A stretch of DNA of 8,732 nt from Patescibacteria group bacterium UBA6489 (GCA_002435385.1 DJMN01000056.1:1-8732); one strand, 5' to 3'; shown: positions 1 through 8,548, counted from the stretch's first letter. The notes: generated from the letters alone by a model not told the origin. Translations and numbers: made by a program.

Positions 1-2
1 AA

Positions 3-1658
3 ATTTTTGTCGTGTACTTAGATAGAGTAAATAAATTAACTTTTGGAGAAGAAGTGCCAGAGTATGCTTCAACAGAAGAATTGAAAATGAAATTAACACT
101 CGTTATAGACTCTTTATTATGAAGATTAAACCAATATAGAAGTATCTCTGAAGTTAGGGAATTAAAATTAGCAGTTAGAAAATATATGAGACTTTATTCT
201 CAGCTTCTTTGAAGAGGTAAAAGTTATGAGCTTGGAGATAGGAATTATAGAAAGAATATTATAGAAAAGTATAATACTTTATATAAGAATAAATATGAAT
301 GAACAGAAAGATATAAAGAATATAAAGAGTACCAAGAAAAAATGATACAAATAAAAACAAAAGAAGACCTTTCAGAGTTATTATCCGAAGTTGATACTAT
401 GGTAGCTGAAAAAACAGAAGAACATTTTAGTGAATCATTTTTTGAGAGTTGAATAAATAAAATAAGATTGTGAATGCAGACAATTACTCAAGGAGAACTA
501 AGAGGTATAAGGGAAAAAAAGAAAATGATGGAAGAACAAGGTGAGAAATGAAAAATATCAATTAAAATAGAAGAAAAATATTTAGATAAACAAGAAAAGT
601 TATTGAGAGATAAAATATGAATAGATAAATTTAAAGAAGAACTAAAAAGATTAGAGAAATTATGAAATCCGAAACTATTAGAAGCTAAACAACTAGAGGT
701 AACAAATAAAATATCAAAAGTTTTATATGAATATCCTTATCAGAATACAAATAACTGATATTGATATAAACCAAGTAAAATATTAAAATCTGAGGAGATG
801 CAATGTTTATGATTTTCGTTAGTTTGACATGCTTTTTTGAGTGAATTATGAATAAGGCATAATTGAATTCGTGTATCTTGACATGCAGCTTTATCTATAT
901 TAATTTGATCAAAGAAATATCTTTTTGATGTTACAGGATATGATAAAGTTAGAAGTTTTGAAGTTGTAAATAATCATGTGAAATTTACTGAAATAGAAAG
1001 TATAGGAGATTTAATTTATTGACTTGAAAAATTTAAAATTGAATGATTCTGACCCCCTGAAAAAATTCTATTTAATAAATTAGTGCAAAATAAAATGGTT
1101 GATAATTCAGATAATTTACTAGATGAATATAAAGAGAAATATACAGAAGAAGATAACAAAAAACTTAGAAAGATTCTTGAATTATGCAATAGAAGATTAC
1201 ATATTAACAATGATATAGAAACTTTTCAGCTTAGATTAAAAATTTTAGAAAAATTATGAGAAAAAAAGGAAATAATTAGAATTTGTAAAGAATTCATAGA
1301 GAATAATCCATACAAAAAGAATGAAATAATTAGAATTTCAGGTTATTTATATAGAACTTGAAAAAATAAAGATATTTTTGATATACTTAATACCTGAATA
1401 AAACTTAATCCCAAAAGTGAAAATCTTTATGCTTTTAAATCTGATATTTTTGATAGAACTTGAAATAAAAAACTAGCTGATTTAAATGAATATGTATCTC
1501 TTTTATTAGAATCAAGAGAAAATATATTTAATAATCTATATATATGAGTATTATATAATGCAGAAAAAAGCAATATTAAAGAATATCTGAAAAGGCAAGA
1601 TTATGAATGATTAAGAAAATATATGAAATTTTTAGAAATAGATGTAAAATTTGATTAA
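3..1658 (+). CDS. Transglutaminase-like (Cys-His-Asp) TPR protein, copy A, 5'-partial
   Basis: Open from the left edge to TAA at 1656-1658 when TGA is read as glycine (about 25 in-frame TGA codons). The visible part is 551 residues. Comparison with the downstream paralogues suggests about 75-80 N-terminal residues are missing. A charged, helix-rich region fills roughly residues 1-250. The transglutaminase-like core follows, with the predicted nucleophile Cys268 in a C-L-G-F-S context, then S-E-L-G-I-R-H, His294 (S-G-H-A-A-L-S) and Asp309 (L-F-D-V-T). Cys-His and His-Asp spacings are 26 and 15, the same as in the copies at 2754 and 4733. About residues 405-530 look like degenerate TPR helices, and the protein ends with the family tail (I-K-E-Y-L ... 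G-L-R-K-Y-M). It has FDVT where the other copies have FDPT. Family membership rests on the motif pattern and the paralogy. The reaction (proteolysis, deamidation or crosslinking) and the substrate are unknown. Confidence 0.85.
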
Positions 1659-1681
1659 ATTATGAAAAGCAATTTTTTAAT
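1659..1681. terminator. Possible weak hairpin between convergent genes
   Basis: Only 18 bases separate the stop of copy A from the stop of the channel gene. The stretch can fold as ATTA(t)GAAAA, a GCAA loop, then TTTTTTAAT: about nine pairs, almost all A-U, with one bulged T. The GCAA loop is of the stable GNRA type, but the stem is weak and it overlaps the stop codon of the minus-strand gene. It might help to end transcription from both sides. It could equally be chance in such AT-rich DNA. Confidence 0.2.
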
Positions 1682-2534
1682 CCTTAATTTTCTCCCCACA
1701 CTCCATACAATACTTAGCTCCAGCATCATTTTTAGTTTTACACTCTTTACATTTCACAGTCTCTTTTCTTAAGCTTATTATACTCGTAGAATCAAGGAAA
1801 ATAACCACAATAATAGAAGAAATAATTGAAATAAGCATAGGTCAGACAGCCATTAGAATTCCAGCTAAAACCCTTCAAATGGTAGTATAAGGAGTAAGAC
1901 CCGCATCACCAGAAGTAGTAAGAGCATAAATCCCCCACCAAGTTGATTTTGGAAGATTATTAAAATCAGAAGCATTACCCCAGTTAAATTCAATTAAATA
2001 TAGCAAACTAGAAAAACAAATTAACACAAGAATGATTATAAAAAATCATATAACTACCTCAATTTTATGTTTATTAACTCATATTAAAAAACCTTTAGTA
2101 ACAGGCATTTTTTCAAGTAATTCAATAACTCTAAAAATTCTGAAAATTCTGAAAATAGCAAATAAACTATAAATACCAGGTCAAACAACAATTATTAATA
2201 TGAAAAAAGGTAAAAAAGATACTAAATCCAATATATTTAAAAAATGAAGAGGAAACTTTATTTTATTATTAGAATTTTTCCATCTATATAAATACTCTAT
2301 TAAAAACACACCTGAAATGAAAAAATCAATACCAAAAAGTAATGAAAAATAATTTACACGAATATCTCAAATTGTACTCACATAAGCAATAAGTACAGAA
2401 AAAAATACCAAAAATATAAGAAAATAATTTGCATATTTTCACATTTTCTTATCTGTTTCTTCAAATATAGTATTTTTATCTTCATCAGATATTTTATACT
2501 CAATTTCTTTGATTTTACCTTTTTTATCACCCAT
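1677..2534 (-). CDS. Six-TM voltage-gated-type ion channel with atypical filter and C-terminal zinc ribbon
   Basis: 285 residues with seven TGA codons read as glycine, starting at ATG 2534 and ending with TAA at 1677-1679. After a short charged N-terminus come hydrophobic segments at about residues 35-57 (S1), 63-84 (S2), 97-118 (S3), 121-140 (S4), 158-183 (S5) and 222-248 (S6). S4 carries Arg129, Arg132 and Arg135 every third residue, as in a voltage sensor. The pore loop (about 197-221) has W-W-G-I-Y-A-L-T-T then S-G-D-A-G-L-T-P and ends in I-G-R. This lines up with the K+ channel pore, but the TVGYGD filter is replaced by TSGDAG, so potassium selectivity cannot be assumed. The C-terminus holds a CxxC-x10-CxxC zinc ribbon (Cys262, 265, 276, 279), presumably cytoplasmic. 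It is divergent from the gene at 2754 and has its own promoter. The channel superfamily is well supported. The ion carried is unknown. Confidence 0.85.
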
Positions 2535-2563
2535 ATTTATTATTTTAAAATAATTCTTAATTA

Positions 2564-2592
2564 ATTATATATCAATTTTTTTTATTTTACAA
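2564..2592 (-). promoter_or_regulatory. Sigma70-type promoter for the ion channel gene
   Basis: On the minus strand there is TTGTAA (2587-2592), a 17-base spacer containing a run of eight A, and a perfect TATAAT (2564-2569). Transcription would begin near 2557, giving a leader of about 23 bases before ATG 2534. This is the best promoter match in the window. No clear Shine-Dalgarno sequence lies in the leader. Confidence 0.55.
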
Positions 2593-2699
2593 AAATCACA
2601 AAAATTATGATTAGTTAAAGTTTTTTTGAATTTTACTAAAGACTTAACATTTATCTTGTATTTTTGTTTTTATTTAGGAAATACCATTAGTTTTTGTTT

Positions 2700-2728
2700 T
2701 TTATAGTTAAATGTGATAAAATTATACT
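2700..2728 (+). promoter_or_regulatory. Candidate promoter for the gene at 2754
   Basis: TTTATA (2700-2705, four of six consensus bases), a 17-base spacer and TATACT (2723-2728, five of six) lie just upstream of the start. The predicted transcript would begin near 2735 and have a leader of about 19 bases. The -35 match is weak and AT-rich DNA gives many chance hits. The position in a divergent intergenic region supports it. The rest of 2535-2753 shows no gene or strong hairpin. Confidence 0.35.
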
Positions 2729-2737
2729 AATAAAATC

Positions 2738-2785
2738 ATAGTAAGAATAAAACATGACAGAAAAAGCAAAATTCCTTTATAAACA
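2738..2785 (+). repeat. Leader/start repeat, copy 1 (partner 4717-4764)
   Basis: 48 bases spanning the last 16 bases of the leader and the first codons match 4717-4764 at 45 of 48 positions. The shared leader contains ATAGTAAGAAT, followed by ATG and codons for M-T-E-K-A-K-F-L. It supports ATG 2754 as the start and shows that the two genes arose by duplication with their translation start region included. The TAAGAA element sits where a ribosome site would be but is not a classic Shine-Dalgarno. Confidence 0.8.
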
Positions 2786-4700
2786 AGCATTTCCAGAAGA
2801 AATAGATAGAGATGTATTTATTGATAGATTGATGCCTCTTGATGACCATATATCACCTGAATTCATAGATAGAAAAGAGTGGTATGAAAAATGAGGAAAG
2901 TTTTTGGAAGAAACATGAAAATCAGATAAATTTGGACCTTTATATAAGCTATATTTGCCAAAAGATTTAAAGGTATCAGAATTACCAGCAATAATTTATA
3001 GAGTAAATAAATTAGCATTTTGAGATAACCTTCCAATAAGAGCATCCACAAGAGAATTAAAAGGGAAAATAGTTTTTGCAGTAGATATTTTGTTATCAAG
3101 ATTGAGAAAACATAACAAAGATGAAAAAGAGATAAAAAAAGCAATAAAGAAATATGTAAGGTTATATGCACAACTATTTTGAGAAGAGGAATCACATGAA
3201 TTAAATAATCCAGACCATAGAAAGCAAATTATAGAAACACAAGATGAAGAGATGAAAAGAGAATACGATTGAACTAAGCAGTACGAGAGTTACACTGATT
3301 ATCAAAAAAAGATATTTCAAATAGGAACAAAAGAAAAAATAGAAGAATTATGAGAAGAAATTGAAGAAACAATAGCAGAAGAAACGGAAAAACATTTTGA
3401 AGAGGCTTTGTTTGAATTATGAATAGAGAATTTAACCTGAAGGAATTCTGTTAGATTATGATTACAGACTATTATACAAGCAGATTTAGAAGAGGTAGAG
3501 AAAAGAAAGAAAAGAATAGATGAGGGGAAGGAAGAATGAGATATAACAATAAGAGTAAAAAAGGAAGATTTAGATAAGGAAGAAAGAAAACTAAGAGATA
3601 AAATATGAATAGATGAATACAAAAAAGAGTTAGAAAAGTTTAGAGAAATATGAAGGGAGGAAGATATAGTAAAAAGGGAATTAGAAATAGTAAAAAATGT
3701 ATTTAGTGTATTATATGACTATCCATATCAATTAACAGAAGATCGCTATTGAACTCAGATAAGTAAAATAGAAAGATATAAGCAGGTTTACTGTGTATGA
3801 TTTTCATTAATATGACATGGTTTGTTTAGTGAATTAGGAATAAAGCATGATGCAATTGATTTTCTTGAACATTCCATTTTATCGGTTTTTATATGATGAA
3901 AAAACTATTATTTTGATCCTACAAGATATAAAAGGACAGATATGAATATTCCTGATTTATTAGAATTTACTTATTGAAGAAAAGTATGAGTATATAAGGA
4001 AATCGAATTACCTTGGGGAAAACAGTATGGAAGTTCTTGACCAGCAGAAAAGGTTCTTCTTGCACAAGTATACAATAATAAGGGTATACATTTAGAAAAA
4101 GCACCTAATAAATTAGGGGATACTAAAGAAGAAGCACTGATTGTAAATAAAAAAGCAATTAAGGTAATACAAAAAGCGATTTTAATTAATCCTAATAATG
4201 TGGTAGCATATATAAACTTATGAAGATTATATCAAAAAATATGAGAATATTCAAATTCCATAGTTGCATTTAATGAATCCATTGTGCGTTATCCTGGTGA
4301 TAGTATAGGTTATTTTCCTGATGCAGATAAAGTGTATTATGGAAAATCTTTCTCTTTTTATAAATTAGGAAAATACAAGGAATCAATTAACTCTATTTCA
4401 GAAGTTCAAAAAAAATCTCCAATTTTTTTAAAAGCTTATTGAAAGAAATGACTTTTCTTTCTTTTTCTGAAATTAAAAGAGGAGAAGGGGAGTTTAAACT
4501 ATAATAGATTTTCCAGATTATCAAGCTTAAATAATTCTATTTCATTTTTAATGGATTGAAAGAAGTATGATGAAATAAATGAATATGAACAGGAAACACA
4601 AAAAATAAAAGAATTCATAGAAAAAAATAATTACACTTGATTAAGGGATTATATGCTTTCTCTAGAAGAATGATTATTTGATAAAATAGAGAAAAAATAG
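2754..4700 (+). CDS. Transglutaminase-like (Cys-His-Asp) TPR protein, copy B
   Basis: 648 residues, ATG 2754 to TAG 4698-4700, with about 27 TGA codons read as glycine. The start is supported by the leader repeat shared with the gene at 4733. The N-terminal 110 residues carry the family motif L-D-D-H-I and L-Y-L-P-K-D-L. Residues about 110-330 are charged and helical, probably partly coiled coil. The catalytic core has Cys347 (Y-C-V-G-F-S), then S-E-L-G-I-K-H, His373 (E-H-S-I-L-S) and Asp388 (Y-F-D-P-T), with spacings 26 and 15 as expected for a transglutaminase-like fold. After a linker (P-A-E-K-V-L-L, from 430), TPR-like repeats occupy about 465-560, clearest at 480-515 and 526-560. The tail motif is at about 618-642. 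No signal peptide or membrane segment is visible. It is probably co-transcribed with the next gene, 32 bases downstream. Fold assignment is fairly sure; the reaction and substrate are unknown. Confidence 0.9.
4599..4681 (+). repeat. 3'-end coding repeat, copy 1 (partner 6560-6642)
   Basis: 83 bases encoding the C-terminal tail of copy B match 6560-6642 in copy C at 79 of 83 positions. The TPR-coding DNA just upstream in the two genes is hardly alignable. The repeat covers codons for I-K-E-F-I ... N-N-Y-T-G-L-R-D-Y-M-L-S-L-E-E-G-L-F. Such near identity, including synonymous sites, suggests gene conversion or recent exchange of the ends. Confidence 0.8.
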
Positions 4701-4716
4701 ACAGAGTTTTTATTTA

Positions 4717-4764
4717 ATAGTAAGAATGAAATATGACAGAAAAAGCAAAATTCCTTGATAAACA
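4717..4764 (+). repeat. Leader/start repeat, copy 2 (partner 2738-2785)
   Basis: Second copy of the 48-base leader/start repeat, with three differences from the first. It lies in the 32-base gap after the TAG of copy B and runs into the first codons of copy C. I see no convincing promoter here, so the conserved part is more likely a translation signal than a transcription signal. Confidence 0.8.
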
Positions 4765-6652
4765 GGTATTTGAAAGTCCCAAATCAGCCTCAATATTTAA
4801 TAAAGAGCTTATATCTTTAGATGACCATATAACTCCAGAATTCATGAATAGAGAAGAATGGTATAAAGAAAAATGAGGAAAATTCTTAGAAAAAACATGA
4901 GAATCAGATAAAATAGGTCCTTTTTATAAACTATATTTACCCAAAGACCTTAAAATATCAGAATTACCAGCAATAATATACAGAGTAAATAAATTAGCAT
5001 ATGGAGGAAATTTACCAGAAAGAGCATCTACAAAAGAATTAAGAGGTAAAATCATATTTGCAGTTGATATTTTATTATCAAAACTAAGTGAATCAACTAC
5101 AGATGAAAAAGAAATAAAAAAAGCCATAAAGAAGTATGTAAAGTTATATGCACAATTATTTTGAGAAACAGAATCTCATGAACTAAATAATAAACAATTT
5201 AGAAAACAGGTTATAGAACAGTTAAATATAACAATGAAAAAAGAATATTCTTGAACAAAAGAATATTCAAAATATTTAGATTATCAGAAACAGATATTAC
5301 AAATATCATCAAAGGAAAAAATAGAAGGTTTATCAGAAGAAATAGAAAAAAACATAGCTAAAGAAATAAAGAATCATTTCAGAGAAGCATTTTTTGAATT
5401 ATGAATAGAAAATTTAACTGGAAAAAATTCTATTAGATTATGATTACAAACTTTTTTACAATCAGATTTGGAAGAAGTAGAAAAAACAAAGAATAGAATA
5501 GATAAGAAAGAGGAAGAATGAGATATAACAATAAGAGTAAAAAAAGAAAACTTAGATAAAGAAGAGAGAAGACTAAGGGATAAGATATGAATAGATAAAT
5601 ATAAAAAAGAATTGGAAGAAATAAGGGGATCTTGAGATTGACAAGTTTTAGCTAAAAAAGAACTATATATTGTTAATCAAATACTTACTGTACTTTACGA
5701 ATACCCATACCAGTATACAGAAAGAAACTTTTGATATCAACCAAGTAAAATAGAGAGAAGTAAAGAAGTATATTGCTTATGATTCTCATTGATATGACAT
5801 GGATTTCTTAGTGAACTAGGAATAAAACATAATTGATTAATGGCTTCTTCACATTCTTCGTTAGAAGTTATTATATGATGAAAAAAATATTATTTTGATC
5901 CTACCTTTTTTTCTAAAGAAAAAGATTTTAATGGAAAGATGTATGATTTGAGCTATAAAGAAAAAGGAGAATGACTTTATAATAAAAAAGTTATATTACA
6001 TAGGGATGTAATTAATGCTGATTCTTCTATATCAAAGAAAGAAAAAGTTCCCATAAAACTATCGGTTTATTCTTGAGATGTAGAAATGATTTTACTTTAT
6101 AGTATATATAACAATAGAGGAATTTATTTAGAAAAGGAAGATACTGAGGAGTCCCTAGATGCATTCATTAAAGCATCAGAGATATTTCCTAACAGTATGG
6201 TATTTAGAAAAATATGAAATACATATCTAAGAATGAAAGAAAATAAAAAATCATTAGATTTTTTTGGAAAAGCGATAGTGTTTGGAAGCAATTATTATAA
6301 AGATTATTTATTTGTAATAGAACAAAATCTTGAATTATGAAAAAATATAGATGCAATAAAGTATATAAAAATAGCACAAAAAAAATTTCCAAATAAAACG
6401 TCTTTATACAATAAAAAATCAGAGATACTTTTGACAATGATTAATGAATGAAATAATAAAGAATTAATTAGAATACAAATACTAAACGAATATTGTTTTT
6501 ATTTACTGAATTGATTAATCCCCTTAGGATGAGATAAAGAGAAATATAAACAAGAAAAACAAAAAATAAAAGAATTTATAGGAAAAAATAATTACACCTG
6601 ATTAAGGGATTATATGCTTTCCCTAGAAGAATGATTATTTGAAAAACAGTAA
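4733..6652 (+). CDS. Transglutaminase-like (Cys-His-Asp) TPR protein, copy C
   Basis: 639 residues, ATG 4733 to TAA 6650-6652, with about 25 TGA codons read as glycine. It is closest to copy B: residues 26-150 are about three-quarters identical by eye. The core has Cys348 (Y-C-L-G-F-S), S-E-L-G-I-K-H, His374 (S-S-H-S-S-L) and Asp389 (Y-F-D-P-T), with spacings 26 and 15. Between the core and the repeats is a longer, different linker (about 393-448). Residues about 449-580 hold TPR-like helix pairs (for example a segment with N-T-Y-L-R-M-K-E-N and later I-D-A-I-K-Y-I) that differ strongly from those of copy B. The family tail is at about 612-636. The gene starts 32 bases after copy B, has no clear promoter of its own and probably shares its transcript. 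It looks cytoplasmic. The diverged TPR part suggests a different binding partner; that is inference. Confidence 0.9.
6560..6642 (+). repeat. 3'-end coding repeat, copy 2 (partner 4599-4681)
   Basis: Second copy of the 83-base repeat encoding the family tail, with four differences from copy 1. The DNA immediately upstream does not match between the two genes, so the boundary of similarity is sharp at about 6560. Confidence 0.8.
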
Positions 6653-6671
6653 AAATAAACCATATCATCTA

Positions 6672-6699
6672 TTGACTTTATATATTTTAAAAATATAGT
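6672..6699 (+). promoter_or_regulatory. Sigma70-type promoter for the gene at 6728
   Basis: TTGACT (6672-6677, five of six), a 16-base spacer and TATAGT (6694-6699, five of six) lie in the 75-base gap between copies C and D. A start near 6706 would leave a leader of about 22 bases. The spacer and -10 contain an AT-only inverted repeat (TATATTTT-A-AAAATATA). This promoter suggests copy D can be expressed separately from copies B and C. Confidence 0.5.
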
Positions 6700-6727
6700 T
6701 TTAGAATTAAAAATAAAGTTAAATAAA

Positions 6728-8548
6728 ATGCAAGTAGTTTCAAAATCCTTAGAGCAAGCCTTTTTTAAAAACAACATAGATATCTCAATTATTGAAGAAA
6801 TACTGGATACTTTGGACGACCATGTGAAATTAGAAGTTATAAATAGGGAAGAATATATACTAAAAAATGAAAACATTCTAGAGGAAAATAAAAAAATGTG
6901 AAAAAAAGAATGAGAAAAGTATTGAAAATTTTACACTCTTTATTTACCAATAGATTTAAAAATATCAGAATTATCAGAAATTATTTATAAAATAAACAAA
7001 TTAACTTTTTGAGAAAATATTCCAAAATATTCTCAAATAGAAGAATTTAAGTTAAGGGTAGTTTTAATAGTTGATACAATATTAGAAAAAATAGTAGACA
7101 ACAGAGGACAAACTGAAAAAATTATAAAAAAATATTCATATATTTACTCAAGATTATTGTGAGGGGATTTATATAATTTATGTAATACAGAATACAGAAA
7201 ACTAATAATAGAGAATGTAAATATAGGAAATAGAAAAGAGAAATTAAACCAAGAAATCTGAAAAAGTCTAAGAGATATAAATTTATTATTATCAAATGAT
7301 TTAGTAAAATATTTTGATTTATCATTATCTGATAGAGCAGAAGAAAATACCAGAATGAAACAAAGAACAATAACACAAGATGAATTCTATAAAATAGCAG
7401 AAAAAAAGACTAAAATGGAAAATTGAGAAATAGATTGAAATATAAATATAAGAATACCTGAGAAATTTTTTCCCAAAATTAAAAATGAAGAAATACTCCT
7501 TAGGCAGAGACTAAACATAGATGATAAAAAGAAAGAATTAAAGCAGATTAGAAAATATTGAAACTTAGAAGAAATAGAACAAAAAGAGCTAGATATATTA
7601 AATGAGATGATGAAGATATTATCTACACTAATCCCATATCAATTTACATCAGAGAGATTTTGATGAAAGCCTAGTAAAATATTGAAAACCAAAGAAACTT
7701 TTTGCTTATGATTTTCGTGGATATGACATAGTTTTTTAAAAGAACTATGAATAAAACATAAAGCTTTAACCATTATAGAGACAATGGTGGAAAGCAAACC
7801 CCATTCTGTGTTGGAAGTAGAAATTGGAGAAAATTATTATCATTTTGATCCAACTAAATTTGATCATGTTGAGAAATGTTACCATAAAAACATATCTTGA
7901 TTGGATATACTGAGAGTTGAATTAGAAAATGGTACATGTATACTACAAGAAGTTGTTGTTTCATGAAAAGCTGAAGAGATATTATTAGCAGATATTTACG
8001 TTTTATCTTGAGAAGGATTATCTAATGAGTGAAAATATGATGAAGCAAACGGATTACTCAATAGAGCTTCAAATATAGTATCAAATAATCCAATATACTA
8101 TAACAATACATGAGTAAATTATTATAGACAATGAAAATATAATGAAGCTATGATAGAATACAACAAGGCATTAAAGCTTTATCCAAATTACTCAAGTGCT
8201 CATTTCAATAAAGCTGTATCTTTTAGAAAATTAGGTCATTACAAAGAGGCAATAAACGAATATAATAGAACATTAGAAACAAATATACTTGATGGATATA
8301 TCTATATTAATAAATGACATATACTAAAAGAATTACAGAGGCATAAATTATATTGTTTAAACATGTTTACTTGATTGAAATTAAAAAATCCACAGGAAAG
8401 TGATTTTTGTAAGAGTGTTGAAAAACTTTATCCTAGAGAATGTGGTATTATAAATACATTTATTAAAAATAAGTTATTTTTTAGATTGAGAAAGTATATG
8501 ATTAATTTAGAAAGGTGAAATTTAGAATATAATACAACTAAAAATTAA
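6728..8548 (+). CDS. Transglutaminase-like (Cys-His-Asp) TPR protein, copy D
   Basis: 606 residues, ATG 6728 to TAA 8546-8548, with about 23 TGA codons read as glycine. The start aligns with copies B and C (Q-A-F at residues 10-12, L-D-D-H-V near 30). The core has Cys326 (F-C-L-G-F-S), K-E-L-G-I-K-H, His359 (P-H-S-V-L-E) and Asp374 (H-F-D-P-T). The Cys-His distance is 33 rather than 26 because of a seven-residue insertion before the histidine; the His-Asp distance is still 15. A linker (A-E-E-I-L-L) leads into a TPR-like unit at about 413-454, then two clear canonical TPRs at about 456-489 and 490-523 (G-K-Y-N-E-A, A-L-K-L-Y-P-N, G-H-Y-K-E-A). The tail motif is recognisable but diverged at about 575-597. 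This copy has the best TPRs and the most diverged N-terminal half. It has its own promoter. The TPRs suggest protein binding; the substrate is unknown. Confidence 0.9.

Noticed and set aside
804..815. TGA next to cysteine motifs as selenocysteine
   Set aside because: TGA occurs dozens of times per gene, aligns with glycine codons, and no selenocysteine insertion hairpin is evident. Reassignment to glycine explains all sites.
3317..3622. Open frame on the minus strand under the standard code, and similar ones at 1016-1210, 2863-3195, 4924-5127, 6204-6437, 6610-6876 and 7122-7376
   Set aside because: All but a small part of these lie opposite code-25 genes that have paralogues and conserved motifs. 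Their translations are runs of Leu, Phe, Ser and Ile with no recognisable domain, as expected from the reverse strand of Lys/Glu-rich coding DNA.
2738..4764. Repeats at 2738 and 4717 as ends of a mobile element
   Set aside because: They are direct, coincide exactly with the translation start regions of two paralogous genes, and enclose no transposase. Gene duplication is sufficient.
6678..6699. AT-only inverted repeat between copies C and D as a terminator
   Set aside because: It consists solely of A-T pairs with a one-base loop and lies within a better-supported promoter spacer, so a terminator role is unlikely.
3..8548. Genes as decayed pseudogenes with many TGA stops
   Set aside because: The interruptions are only TGA. 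No TAA or TAG and no frameshift appears inside any of the five genes, and TGA falls where paralogues have GGA. Decay would give mixed stops and indels.
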